A DNA stretch of 64,000 nucleotides from Centrapalus pauciflorus (Eukaryota; Streptophyta; Magnoliopsida; Asterales; Asteraceae): the NCBI GenBank assembly GCA_020465985.1, contig JAANYP010001785.1, forward strand, positions 310,001 through 374,000, written 5' to 3'. Positions 24,401 through 36,180 of the stretch are shown here, piece after piece. The notes beneath the pieces are model-generated. The model made no database searches. It saw nothing but the letters and a program-made list of their open reading frames with translations, and was not told where the DNA came from. The position numbers and the translations under genes were made by a program. Position 1 is the stretch's first letter, and the number at the start of each line of letters is the position of its first letter.

Positions 24401-24844
24401 TATACATTTTTTACTAAATGTAGTGACGGCAGCGTTTACCAAAACAGTGGGGTTAGTGTTGTGACAGACGATATGCACATATCCAAAGGAGTAGCAACCA
24501 CAAGACGCAAATTGTATTATGGCCTTGGGCTAGAAATATGGTTACCAGATTATCATTTCAGGCAACTCCCTTTTTTCAAATGTAATTGGGTTAACCATCA
24601 GGCTGGTGCTGTCAAACGTGATCTTAAGCTTGGTTATACATTAGTTGACCTGACTAGTTTAGGCCACAAGCTTAATCTATTCATATTAGCCTCACAAGCA
24701 CGACAAGTGTTTTATGTGAAAAACCAGCAAAATAAAAGGTTGTCCATTGTCTTCAACACACCTCCAAAGAATTACAGAGATAACGTTTTGCCACGTGTGG
24801 ATCAACGTGACTTGGGTTCTGAATCAAGAGATGATTATTATTGA
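21447..24844 (+). pseudogene. CACTA/En-Spm TNP2-type transposase, degraded
   Basis: ATG at 21447 opens MDKSWIGLQRLSKGYRDGV, the usual start of TNP2 proteins. In order: an N-terminal region (FLELLQDAEKPLYKGC), the TNP2 catalytic-type domain with LGISVDGVDVNRG, VVLWTINDYPALGTLCGCP and a C-x2-C pair near 22790, a DUF4218-like block at 23456-23830 (LCLLEKFFPSLFF, MVHLTVHLTREV, FRWMYPFERCMKV, NRNKPEGCIAEE), a GT-AG intron near 24026-24117, and a DUF4216-like block at 24480-24780 (PFFKCNWVNHQ, GYTLVDLTSLGHK, FILASQARQVFYV). At least six frameshifts or stops break it (for example after 21590, 22108, 22900, 23290 and 23442). The protein would excise and insert CACTA elements by a DDE mechanism in the nucleus. 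It is non-functional as read. Confidence 0.85.
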
Positions 24845-24937
24845 AGCAACTGTGAAGGTATTGTTATACGAAAATCCAAGTGATCGAACCATGCCGTCCG
24901 CTGGAACCATGCCTTGTAAATTAACTTTTAATTAATT

Positions 24938-26222
24938 AATTTATGGAATGATTATCTGTACGTATGTTAATTTCTATGTGACTTCAACATTTTATTTTAT
25001 AGTGCAGTAAATAATTGTAGTGGAATATGATTTAGTCACACAAACAACTATGTGACCATAAAGTATTTGCTTTTGGCTACACTGAAATCGTGTGTGACAA
25101 ACTCGAGTTCAAGATTTAGTCACATAACAAATTACTTCATGTGACCATATACTGGAATATGAATTAGACACACATACAATTACTTCATGTGACCATATAG
25201 TGGAATATGATTTGGTCACCCAAAAAATTATTCAAGTGACCATATAGTGGCATATGATTTAAGTTTATTATTCATGGAATGGAATGGAATTGAAAAAGTT
25301 ATAGATAACCTAAGTTTATAAAATTACTTTATTAATTTTAACCTATGTTTTATTATTCACTAAAGTTAAATTGAGAAATTCTGTTAGTGCAAATCTCGAA
25401 CTGTTAGTTCAATTCTCAAGCTGTTAGTGCATTTTCTCAAGCTGTTAAATGTTTTATAACCTAAGTTTATAAAATTACTTGATTAATTTTAACCTAAGTT
25501 ATATTATTCATGGAACGGAATGGAATTGAATTGATTATATATAACCTAAATTTATAAAATTACTTGATTAATATATATCCTAAAATTTATATTTTCACAT
25601 TCTAACACACACTACAGTTTATACACACATACTAACTTATGTGACCATATAGTGTCTGCTTTTGGATACACTGAAATCGTGTGTGACAAACTCGAGTTAA
25701 TGATTTAGTCACATGACAAATTACTTCATGTGACCATATATAGGAATATGATTTATTCACACATACAATTACTTCATGTGACCATATAGTGGAATACGAT
25801 TTGGTCATCCAAAAAATTATTCAAGTGACCATATAGTGGCATATGATTTAGTCAAACAAAATGGCACTCAATGTGACTAATATGTATTAGATTTTGACAT
25901 TCTAACACACACTACACTTTAGACACACATACTAACTTATGTGACCATATAGTATCTGCTTTTGGCTACACTGAAATCGTGTGTGACAAACTCGAGTTCA
26001 TGATTTAGTCACATAACAAATTACTTCATGTGACCATATACTGGAAGATGATTTAATCACCCATACAATTACTTCATGTGACCATATAGTGAAATACAAT
26101 TTGGTCACCCAAATAATTATTCAAGTGACCATATAGTGGCATATTATTTAGTCACACAAATCGGCACTCAATGTGACTAACACGTATTAGATTTTGACAT
26201 TCTAACACACACTACACTTTAG
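24938..26222. repeat. Subterminal-type tandem array with GTGACCATATAGTGG words
   Basis: Repeated blocks contain ATGTGACCATATA(G/C)TGG, GATTTAGTCACACAAA, CTACACTGAAATCGTGTG and ACACACACTACACTTTAGA. The period is about 295 bp between 25666 and 25962. A block of AACCTAAGTTT repeats (25258-25570) sits inside. The array ends abruptly at 26222 with ACACTTTAG. It mirrors the 8345-9440 array in its GGTCACA/TGTGACC content and directly follows TNP2, as expected of a CACTA end. The terminal CACTA bases were not pinned down. Confidence 0.75.
25370..25450 (+). mobile_element. Short LTR-like fragment with repeated CTGTTAG
   Basis: Four CTGTTA(G/A) words alternate with TCTCAAG, much like the first 60 bases of the LTR at 63940 (AGCTGTTAGTTAG, TCTCAAACTGTTAG). 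It lies within the AACCTAAGTTT block. It could be a scrap of that LTR family or chance similarity of simple sequence. Confidence 0.3.
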
Positions 26223-27113
26223 AAAGCCAACAATCTTGAAAAGTTCGAACAACATCCAAATGAACAATACTTAAGTTCTTCTATTCCAAGTAGAGATGCA
26301 AAAACTATGCATCTAAAAAAATCAATAATAACTTTTATCAAGTGTACAAACACCATAAACTAATCCTCAAAGAAAATTCTTTCCAGTAAAAGTTGTGTTG
26401 ATGCTAAAGTATAATAGACTTGTCTATTATCTAGTTGCATTATAAGCATATTCTTTACGCTCAATCAATATTAATAATCATACCAGCAGCAACAACAAAA
26501 AGACACCGACGTTTATAACTTAAAACGTGGAAAAAACAGACAATAACTAAAAACAATCAGCGACTTTACCAGTCACAAGGACTCAAGTTAACGAATTGGG
26601 AATGACGAGAGCAAGATAGAAGTACGTAGAAGCCTCTGTGGGAGTTGTTAGCAAGAAAAGATTATTATACCAAATGGGTATCTAAACCTTCTGAGTAAAA
26701 ATCCAACCATCATCCATTTCAAGATTTCATCACCATGCATTCAAGACTTAAACATGATCATGTTTTCTCCTACATAATTCATCTCCTTTCTAGTACTTGG
26801 ACAACTAGAGCATATGTGGTAAGTAGCTACAACATTAATAACTTAAAGTATATAAGATTTGGTCAATATGCATTAACAATTAATAACTTTAAAAGTACTA
26901 ATTCTCACTTCACAATAAACTAAAAACAATACACATACGCACCAAAGACACCAACGGGATAAAGGATTAACTCATAGTTACAGGATTTGCTAAATTGCCC
27001 ACGAAATGTGTTCCGTTTGTTTCGTAACAGTTCGCAGTATGGAAGCGAACCATTTATATGCTGACAAGAATTAAATTTGGGCTACGACAATGGTGGCCTA
27101 CATACTTGTTTTC
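26223..27113. other. AT-rich stretch, nothing identified
   Basis: No ORF with domain-like composition, no LTR end and no repeat shared with the rest of the window was recognised. The 62-codon plus-strand ORF near 26735 has no family features. Confidence 0.5.
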
Positions 27114-27457
27114 CCAAACGGAAAACCGAATTTCTTCAATCAATAAAATTTGCACTGAATTCGTCATTCATTTTCTGTTTTTAAGGGTTGTTTAATTTGC
27201 ACTTATTTTTGTTGGTACTTCCAAGTAGGCTTTATATGGAATTTTCTGCAGAAAGATTTACAAGTTTAGGCTATGATACTCTATCATTAGTTTGAGGTCA
27301 AAGCTTAAATAATTTGCAACAAGTATGTAGGCACTGCAGAAGTTTTTTAACATTGATCAAATGAGCCTTAAAAGAGTGACATACCCTTAAAAACAGAAAA
27401 TGAATGACGAATTTAGTGAAAATTTTATTGATTGAAGAATTTCGGTTTGCCGTTTGG
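27114..27457. repeat. Foldback element, ~75-bp arms
   Basis: CCAAACGGAAAACCGAA (27114) opens a left arm that ends about 27190. Its reverse complement ends at 27457 with TTCGGTTTGCCGTTTGG. The arms share TGAATGACGAATT and ATTTTATTGATTGAAGAA with few mismatches, around a loop of about 195 bp. The size and terminal complementarity suit a MITE. The flanks (TTC left, CTG right) show no clear duplication. Confidence 0.7.
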
Positions 27458-27636
27458 CTGGTTTCCACTGAATTGTGTGCAGGTTGCACCCCTGGAAGAT
27501 AATCTAGGTCAGTGTTATTGATTTAATTGGCAAATCTAAAAACCAATGAACCCACTAACTCAAACAAATGGACACAAAACCAACTAAAAAACAATTAACT
27601 CTAGCTAGCAGTGTTATTGTTTCTCACCATTAAATT

Positions 27637-30600
27637 TGTGAGATTAGTGACTTGAATTTGCTGTGTTAGTTCGGGGGGTTTAGTGTAATTTTCAGATAGT
27701 TTGATCGTGTATGGTTTTGTAGTCATTAGTATAAATAAGTCCTATGGGTTAATGAGGACAATAACTCAAGTTGTAACCATGTAACCCAATTTGTTAGTGA
27801 ATTTAAATATTCTTTCTTTCTTGATTCACATTTGTGGATTTCTGAATTTGTTGAGTTCTTGTTTTCAGTTCTGATTTTGTTTTTGATTTCCCAACAACTG
27901 GTATCAGAGCTAAGTTAGGTTCTTAGATTACGCTACTTGGTTCTTTTGGTCTCCCGTCTAATTTTCGTAATTGAATCAACAAACGTTAGAACCTGAAATT
28001 GTGTCTTGACTTTCTGAAATCTGAATTTGCGCTGCTGTAACTTGCAATCTTGGCCATCGTTTTTCAATCTGGAATTGATTCTGGCGTTCTAATTGAAGTT
28101 GGCGATCACTTGGGGAAAGTGATTGCAATTGGCAATCGATTCTTGCCAATTTGGAGTAGTAGTCTCGACTTCGAGTTTGATGCTTGATTGGTCCGGTAAC
28201 AAGTTTTGGGGTAGTTTCTCATTCATTTTTGGTATCCCGTTAGTTTTGGGGTATTTGGGAGAAATTATGCATTGGGATTTAGTTGTGATGATCATTGTGT
28301 TTTGGGTCTGGATTTTTGTGGATCGATTGATAGGTTCCGGCGTTGTCTTTGGGTCATCGATTTTTGCGTTGTTTCGGGCCGTTCAGATATTTTGTTTTGG
28401 GTTATCGTTTCGTTGCGACATTCAATAACCGGTTGATTTTGGATATGGATTTGTTTTCCGGTTTGTTGGGTCTGGTGCACATTGGTGGTTTGCGTCGCAT
28501 AGATGATATTTGAAATTCGTTGCTTTCAGATTGAAGGTTTTGGATTCAAATTTGAAATTGATAGTGTGCTTCCAAATAGGTGGAGTTTGATACTTTGTTA
28601 TTTCGTTTGAGAAACACAAATTTGCTTTCGGGATTTTTGTTTTGTTTTTGAAATTCAAGTCAAGGTGGAGATTTGTGAGATTAGTGACTTGAATTTGTTG
28701 TATTAGTTCAGGGGGGTTAGTGTAATTTTCTAATGGTTTGATCTTGTATGGTTTTGTAGTCATTAGTATAAATAAGTCATGTTAGATTAGTGACTTGAAT
28801 TAGTTGTAATAGTTCAGGGGGTTTAGTGTAATTACCTGATAGTTAGATTAGAGTTAGTCTTGGTTAGTCTTGTAGTCATTAGTATAAATAAGTCCTATGG
28901 GTTAATGAGGACAATAACTCAAGTTGTAGTCATGTAACCCAATTTGTTAGAGAATTTGAATATTCTTCTTTCTTGATTCACATTTGTGGGTTCTTGATTT
29001 TGTGAGTTCTTGGTTTCTGTTTGTAATTTGTTTCTGAATTCCTAACAAGTGGTATCACAGACAGGTTGTGATCATCACTTCTGAATTAGGTCGTCTTCAC
29101 GTTCATTTTTTTTCTAGTTTGGAAGTAGACGTCTCTAAATTTTTCTGCATTGTGTTCTTGATCTTTTGTTATTTCTGGAATGGTGATTGTGATTGTCAAT
29201 TGATATCGCAATTGGAATTAGCGATCATCGTGGTGCAGTTTTTGGGTCTGCCGATTCTGGCCAATTGGAGTTTGTGTGATCAATTTTAGTGTTCAATTGA
29301 AGTAGTCGACTAGAGAAATTAGCGATTGTAGTCAGCCAAACTGAATTCTGCAATCTATTTTGATAATTGATTTCTGCACTGTTCAATTGATGATCGTATG
29401 CTTCTGGATTTTTGACGTGAGTTGAAAATGCCCATCAATTTTGAAGAAATTGGATGTGTTGTTCTTGGCAGTAGGTGTTAGCGATGGGGTTCTCAAATTG
29501 AAATCGATCTCAAAGAAATCAATCGTTCTTGGCCAATTTGATTTTAGCGATTGATTTTGTTGGATTTCAGCTTAAGGTGGAGTCGGCAATTGAAATTTTT
29601 GATTTTGACTTTGGAGGTCATCTTGGCAATCGATTTTGCAATTGGGTGGTGCTGTGTTTGAATTTCTTTGAATGAAATCAAGTTCAAATTTGGGTCATTC
29701 GTCTTGGTCTCGTTGTTTAGTTTTTCTTGGTTCGTTTGAGTTTTGGATTTCAAGAAAACAAATTCTTGAACGTTGTTACTGTTTTGGGTTTCAAGAAAAC
29801 AAATTCTTGAACGTTGCTACTGTGTTGAAATATGAATTCGCAAGTCATAAGAAATTGATTAGGATGTTTGGGTTTAGTCCTGAATCAAGTTTGGATTTCG
29901 GTGATTTGTATTTATCTCGGGTTTTTGTTTTTCTTGAATCGTTTTGAAGACGGAATGTTCGTTTTGGATTTCTTGAATGACGATTCAAGAATTTAGGTGT
30001 CGACTCAATGCGTTTGTTCGGTTTAGTATCGGAATTAGAGCTGCGTTTTGTGGGATTCGCGTTGATTCAAGATGTCGGTTTTGATTTTCGTTCGGTGTTG
30101 ATCGAATTTGAAGTTGTTTGATTTTGAAGGCATTTAGATGTCGATACAAGTTCCGTTGGAATTTTGATTTGGTTTTTATGACGGTTGGTTTTCGGACTGT
30201 TTCGTCATGTCGGAAAATTGTATTGATTAGTTTAGTGATCGACGTTTGGGTTATGGCGTTCCGGTTTGTTCAAACCGTGATTTGGGATTTCGGTTGTCGA
30301 TCGTTAGTTTGTCATTGTAAAAACTTAGTATTGTTGGCTTCATGTTTGAATCTTGGTTGGTCTGGTAACAAGTTTTGGGTGGAGTTTCTCATTTGTGGTA
30401 TTTGGGAGAAATTACACATTAGTATTTAGTTGCGATGATCGTTGTATTTTGGGTCTGGATTTTGTTGATCTATTGGTAGGTTCTGGCGTTGTTTTTGGGT
30501 CGTCATTTTTACGTTGTTTTGGGCCGTTTGGATATTTTGTTTTGGACTATCGTTTCGTTGCGACATTTGGTAACCTGTTGATTTTGGATATGGATTTGTT

Positions 30601-31230
30601 CTCCGGTTTGTTGGTTTGGTTACATTGGTGTTATGGGTCGCATAGATGATATTTGATATTTGTTGCTTCAGGATTGAAGTTTTGAAATTTGGGTTTGTAT
30701 TTTGGATTTGAATTTGGTAGTATGTTTCCAAATAGGTGGAGTAACACAAATTTGTTTTTAGGATTTGTTTGTTTTGTTTTTGAAATTCAAGTCAAGGTGG
30801 AGATTTGTTAGGTTAGTGACTTGAATTAGTTGTAATAGTTCAGGGTTTTAGTGTTATTCCCTGATAGTTAGATTCCAGTTAGTCTTGGTTAGTTTTGTAG
30901 TCATTGGTATAAATAAGTCCTATGGGTTAACGAGGACAATGACTCAAGTTGTAGTCATGTAACCCAATTTGTTAGTGAATTTGAATATTCTGATTTCTTG
31001 ATTCACATTTGTGGGTTCTTGATTTGTGAGTCCTTGGTTTCTGTTTGTCATTTGTTTCTGAATTCCTAACAAGTCCTATGGGTTAATGAGAACAATAACT
31101 CAAGTTGTAGTCATGTAACCCAATTTGTTAGTGAATTTGAATATTCTTTCTTTCTTGATTCACATTTGTGGGTTTCTGAATTTGTTGAGTTCTTGTTTTC
31201 AGTTTTGATTTTGTTTCTGAGTTCCTAACA
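27637..31230 (+). mobile_element. Non-autonomous LTR element A (TRIM/LARD-like), TSD AAATT, carrying nested element B
   Basis: 5' LTR 27637-27896 (260 bp), then PBS TGGTATCAGAGC at 27899 and about 777 bp of non-coding internal sequence. The PPT-like AAGGTGGAGATT at about 28662 precedes the 3' LTR, which is split into 28674-28779 and 31072-31230. AAATT flanks both ends (27632-27636 and 31231-31235). The 5' and 3' LTRs differ at many sites, so the insertion is not young. The short ORFs have no retroelement domain. Confidence 0.82.
28780..31071 (+). mobile_element. Non-autonomous LTR element B nested in the 3' LTR of element A
   Basis: LTRs 28780-29047 and 30806-31071 (268 and 266 bp) start TGTTAG and end CTAACA. 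A PBS-like TGGTATCACAGAC follows the first; AAGGTGGAGATT precedes the second. The flanking AGTCA (28775-28779) and AGTCC (31072-31076) are a target duplication with one change, and the interrupted host sequence is the LTR of element A. The internal 1.76 kb is non-coding, and its last third matches the internal part of A (for example GGTAACAAGTTTTGGG and GGTTCTGGCGTTG). Confidence 0.82.
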
Positions 31231-31235
31231 AAATT

Positions 31236-31860
31236 TATTGACAAATAACATTGAAACCATTAGCCGCAAGTCCTTGTTATAAAATTTAAATAAATGAAGG
31301 GATGAAAAAAGAGAAAACCAAAAGACAATGATGTTAGATGCATTACTTTTGAGTGAAGGCAGAAAGGGTCCCCGTGTTTTGCAAAAAAGAAGCTAGTGAA
31401 GCTTATCATTATTACAGCGATTGGTTGATGGTAACGTTCTACTAAAACGTAGAACAAATATAGCAGTAGAATGTCTTCAATGAATGATAGCCATATAATA
31501 AATACAATGAATTTAAAAGTAAAATAGATAAAATCATACCTTCAATGTCCCAGCTTCTTTTCTATGAGAAGGGGTTGGTCGACTACGGCTGCTTGCTTTC
31601 GATACTCGTGTTTGGTAATAGCAATAGCACCTACACAAATATAAATAAATCACATACCATTTTTACTTTATCCCTAGCATAAACGCAATCCATTTTTACA
31701 ACCACATTATATGATATCCTAATACATATTATCATAACTTTCAGGAAATGAGAAACGATTTTGCTTGGTGATGTCAAAAATATCCATGCAGTCACCCCTG
31801 ATCATGATCATCCGATCGAATCTGGAGCTCTAAGAACAAATGTTCACCTAGAAATTGTCT
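31236..31860. other. Spacer, one exon-like segment only
   Basis: On the minus strand, an AG acceptor near 31633 and a GT donor near 31541 bound about 90 bp that could encode a serine/arginine-rich peptide. It is isolated, with no partner exon, so I do not call a gene. The rest shows nothing. Confidence 0.3.
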
Positions 31861-32075
31861 TGATGTCATCACTGCAATCGACCAGAGCATACTCAGGATC
31901 CATGCTACCGTATTCATGGCTTTCCAAGTAATTTAAAGAAGCCTCCTTCACGCAACAATAAAGCCAATACTACTGCTACTACCTTAGAATCTACATCTCA
32001 CTCTAAGATATTTGCTAATGTCCAGTCCATCTCACAGAAACACAACTTGAGGCCCTGTCAAACTCCCATAACAAT
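31861..32075 (+). pseudogene. Copia-type gag fragment with CCHC zinc knuckle
   Basis: One frame reads CHHCNRPEHTQDPCYRIHGF, a C-x2-C-x4-H-x4-C zinc knuckle followed by the CYRIHG-like string usual in plant copia Gag. It runs open for about 70 codons, then is lost. No LTR, PBS or pol is nearby. Such knuckles bind genomic RNA in the virus-like particle. It differs in sequence from the Gag of the element at 41623, so it belongs to another copia lineage. Confidence 0.55.
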
Positions 32076-32825
32076 CAACCACCACCACCACATGTTCTTA
32101 ACAATTTAAGGGTATACATAAGATGAATTAATATAAGGCCCTGTCAAACTCCTATACTACTACTTGACAATGTCAATTTAACGCCAGGAGGCATAAATTC
32201 TCTAGCAAACACCACTTTCCTACAAAACCCTTCGTTGATGTAAGGTACATAACATGAATATTCTGCTCCTGGCCAAGTAGCTTAATCACTATTGGTAAAA
32301 CTAATTTAAGATAAACGCATAGGGCAGAATATCATTGCTATTCTCCAATATACTTATGAATCTGGTTTTATAATTACCTCTCAAATTGTAAGCATCGAAT
32401 CTCAAACACAGACCCACTTTGGCCCCACGATTTATAAATCGATTTGTAAATCCAGTGTACAATCGGATTTGGCTTTGATATCTGTAGGGGAGCATCGATT
32501 TTAAATCGATTCTGTGGAGCAGATGGAAGGGGTGGTCGTCAATGGCACCGGTGGTCGTCGATGGCTAGGGTTTGTGAAGTTAAAATGCTTCGTTGATGTG
32601 AGAACTGGTCGATTCTTTTCTAGTGTGAAGAAGAGGTCGGTGAGAGTCTCGCATCCGACGGAACACGGTTAGATATATTCATATATCAAACCAATAATGT
32701 ACATCAAACAGGCCTTAATCCATCAATAGCGTATGTTTTTAATCTGCAATTAATACATCAACCTTTATGACCTCGTAGGCTCGTACTTAACTAATGTATA
32801 TCTATGCTACTAAATAATACATTTA
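32076..32825. other. Spacer with small direct repeats, nothing identified
   Basis: GGCCCTGTCAAACTCC occurs at about 32051 and 32137. ATCGATTT words recur at 32390-32520. No coding or mobile-element signature was seen. Confidence 0.4.
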
Positions 32826-33138
32826 GGGGGTGTTTGGTTCACAGATTTTTTTCTTTGGGATTTGCATTTTGTCAAATGATATGTATTATGCAGCATTTGC
32901 ATTTGTCAGGATTTTGTCAAAGAATTTGCATTATCTTATAGAAAAAATTTGTTAATCTTTAGAATGCAAGGTAACTGGGATTTAAAATCATAGGGGGGAG
33001 GCTGGGTTTTTACATAACAAAAAAGGAAGGGATATATGAAATCCTGGGATTTTAAATATTTACTGAAATCTGTGAACTAAACACAGGATTTTAAATGCAA
33101 ATCCTAGTGAATCCTAGGAAATCCACGAACCAAACGCC
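32826..33138. mobile_element. MITE with GGTGTTTGGTTC termini
   Basis: The left end GGGGGTGTTTGGTTCACAG faces the right end CCACGAACCAAACGCC, an inverted pair over about 13 bp. Inside are reverse-complementary stretches such as GGATTTAAAAT and ATTTTAAATCC. About 310 bp, no ORF. These termini are common in plant MITEs. The flanks do not show a clean duplication, so the superfamily is left open. Confidence 0.6.
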
Positions 33139-33365
33139 ATAATGTACAAGCTTTTAAAGCATAATGGCTGAATTTTAAGAGGTACAACCCTTTAAAGCAT
33201 ATATACAACCTTTTAAAGCAAAAGAAAATACATATTTTGATTGCAGCGCAATGCAGCACATGGGGAACCAAATGCATTGGAAGAAAATACACGCTCCTCT
33301 GTATAATTTCTTTGGGAACTGAAATGCCCGCTTCGTCTCCCTAAACCCTAAATCGTCTCTCTAAT

Positions 33366-33542
33366 ATGCCATGGAAGCTAAACCTGAAGCTCTCTCTTCA
33401 CCCTCTAAAATCCTTGCATAAGAATCCTGATTCCAAAAAATCTGATGGTGAGGTTGTACCTTACTTGCGATTCTTTAATGACGGTCTCCATTTCACGATG
33501 CTTGTTGGTTTTCTCTTGGTTGGAATCGAATTAACAACGTAG
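33366..33542 (+). CDS. Small hypothetical ORF or first exon, 58 codons, with telo-box leader
   Basis: ATG at 33366 opens 58 codons ending TAG at 33540-33542. The peptide has a basic N-terminus, the stretch SDGEVVPYLRFFNDGLHF and a hydrophobic segment MLVGFLLVGIEL that could span a membrane. The upstream bases hold CTAAACCCTAAATC (a telo-box often seen before plant housekeeping genes), a pyrimidine-rich leader and TATAAT at about 33301. A CGCAG acceptor near 33620 and a GGAG/GTAATG donor near 33672 could bound a second exon encoding more hydrophobic residues, but the phase does not join cleanly. It is too short for the ORF track and I do not recognise it. Confidence 0.3.
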   Translation: MPWKLNLKLSLHPLKSLHKNPDSKKSDGEVVPYLRFFNDGLHFTMLVGFLLVGIELTT

Positions 33543-35610
33543 TTCCCTTCCAGTTTAGATTCATGTTACCATAGTTGTTTGATTCCATCTTCATTTTATG
33601 GTTTTCGCTTCCCCTCGCAGGTTCTTTTGACCATCGTCGTCCTATTCAAAGTCAGTTGGAATTTACTTTGGAGGTAATGTTTTCTTCTAATTCAGATTGA
33701 GTTGAGTAATAGTCAACTATCTGCACTTCCTTTTGATTTCCAATCGGTTTATTAAATCTGCACATCCTGCGAGCTGCGACGAGTGACCACACGCCCACAG
33801 TAAAGTTTGCCCTATTTGTTGTTATTCCTTTTAGTTATGAAAAACCTTGTACTTTAACAATTATTACATGTTCTTGAATGAAGGCCAAAGTTATGAAATC
33901 AAATATACATATTTCTCTGCATAGACATCATTTTAATTGTTTCGAGGAGGCCAGGACCAAAACAGAACTATGAAGAGCTAATTACACTGTGAACCTAAAA
34001 CTTGACAAATTTGCCTCATTTTACATTGTGTGGCCCATAATTTGGAATTGCAATTCATATTTATTAACCAACTAATCCAACCAATTCGTCGCAACAAAGA
34101 CGATAACTCATATCAAATCCATACGCAATATCCAAACGACTCGCAACGACGCAAAATTGATGATCCAAAAACAACGCCAGTGTAACAATCGGCACAAAAT
34201 CAGGTTAGCAATTATAACTAAGCAGTAGTTATTAGCAAGTTATAACATAATCAGTGGTCATTAACAATTAATCAATGTGATTAACAAAATTTCATAAGGA
34301 AATTCACTACAATTAGAAACAATTTCATCGATGAGATGAAACGAAAAAGTAATTAATCCGATGGATTTATGATATGATGGATTAATTCAACTAAGTGCAT
34401 AATTAAATTAAGATTAGTGACACTAATCATGCATTAACAAACTTACATAACTTTAATAATGCAAGACTAAAACAATTCATTAAACTAGTGCATTCATAAG
34501 TATTTATGAAATTACATAAAATAGAAAATACAAGAATACATTCTAAATACATTTATACAAAAAAATAGAAATACCTCATAAATACACCCTCATTGGCCGG
34601 CCATAGGACTAGTACTATACTAGCTTTTGACTTCATTTTTTTAATACCCAACTCCATACACAATCACATCTCTTCCTTTCAATTCATCCAAGATCTTACA
34701 CTCAACCTCCATATCTTGCATCTTTTCAAAGACCAAATTTTTCTCTATAAATAGAGACTCAAGTCTCTCGTTTCTTCTCACCTTCAAACAATAAAAACTC
34801 TCTTCTCTCTTCCTCCCAAAAACCGGCCAAAAGGAGAGCAACAAGCAAAAGTTTGCAACTTTCTTATTCTTCAATTATTTCAAGTGTTTTTGGTGCAACA
34901 TTTCAAGATTTCAACTTTTACTTGTTTGCATTCTTCTAATACATCAAAGTAAGTAAATACTAACTTATTACTTCTTATATTTATTTTTATATTAGTCTTG
35001 CATAAATATATAATCACCAACAACAACAATTTTCATTAAAACTCAAGTTTATAAAAAAACTAGTTTTGTTTTAAAGTTTGTTTCTTCAAATGTGTTTATA
35101 AACATATAAACACATAATGTAAGCATGAATAATATGAAAACAAGTTATATATATGTGTTTCATAGCCTTTTATACATCTGGTTTTTGAATAAACAACAAG
35201 AATCACAAGTTGTTTCAAGGTTATGAAACCCGGATTTTCGGCAGAAATATTACATCGACTTTGAAAAATCATAACCAATTCAAAACTTAACGAAATCAGT
35301 TGATTCTTGTTTCAGAAGTTAGATCTATGTATTAACTAAATATCTAGAGATTTTCATAATTTAATATGGAGTTTTGAACCCCCAAATATTATTTGGGAAC
35401 CGAAAGGTCTAACAGCTCAAAAATGGCCAACATAGGGTTTTTAACGAGCCTTTTCCCTAACCTAAACACCTCGAAATATGGCCATTTTTACCTTGAAAAA
35501 TTTCTTGTATATAGTAGTTTTATGACTATGAATATAAAAGCCCAAATCTTTTTGGAACTTGGTCAAAATCAGCCACAAAGTACGCCGAAAAACCTCGATA
35601 AAAGCTGGAA

Positions 35611-35710
<100 letters not shown>

Positions 35711-35713
35711 GTT

Positions 35714-35882
35714 GACATTCGAATCTGTGATAGATTCGAATGAAGGCTAGATTCGAGAGTGTCTTGTGGACAGACTCGAATGGGCCTTGGGCCAGATTCG
35801 AGCTTGGCCCACAACAGACTCGAATCAGGGTCTATAATTAGGGATAGACTCGAATCATTAGAGGACTTTTAGCAGAATTCGT
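35714..35882. repeat. Array of GATTCGA/GACTCGA words
   Basis: ATTCGAATC, GATTCGAATG, GATTCGAGAG, GACTCGAATG, GATTCGAGC and two GACTCGAATC lie 14-31 bp apart, ending at GAATTCG (35875). The words hold CpG and are partly palindromic (TTCGAA). Confidence 0.75.
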
Positions 35883-36088
35883 GAGGAATTAAGCAAAAGG
35901 CGATCTCGAGTTTATCAGCTAGGTGAGTGCCGTTTCGGAGAGAATTAGTTCGTAGGATCGTTCGTGTGTCATTCGTTCAGCGTCTAATAGTCTCCGTGTT
36001 CCGTTGGTTGAGAGTTGTCCGTCTAACCGTCAACGAGGATTCCGCACTCGTTCACGGATCCGCGTCTAGATAGATCTTGCAGTCGTAG

Positions 36089-36092
<4 letters not shown>

Positions 36093-36175
<83 letters not shown>
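36093..36175. repeat. (AT)n microsatellite
   Basis: About 83 bp of alternating AT, right border of the 35709-36092 segment in the solo LTR. Confidence 0.95.

Positions 36176-36180
<5 letters not shown>

Noticed and set aside
28089..30749. Several 60-110 codon ORFs on both strands in elements A and B
   Set aside because: The elements are non-coding; frames are not shared between A and B and no Gag or Pol motif is present.
31541..31633. Exon-like minus segment with AG/GT borders
   Set aside because: Single isolated segment without partner exons, start or homology I can recognise.
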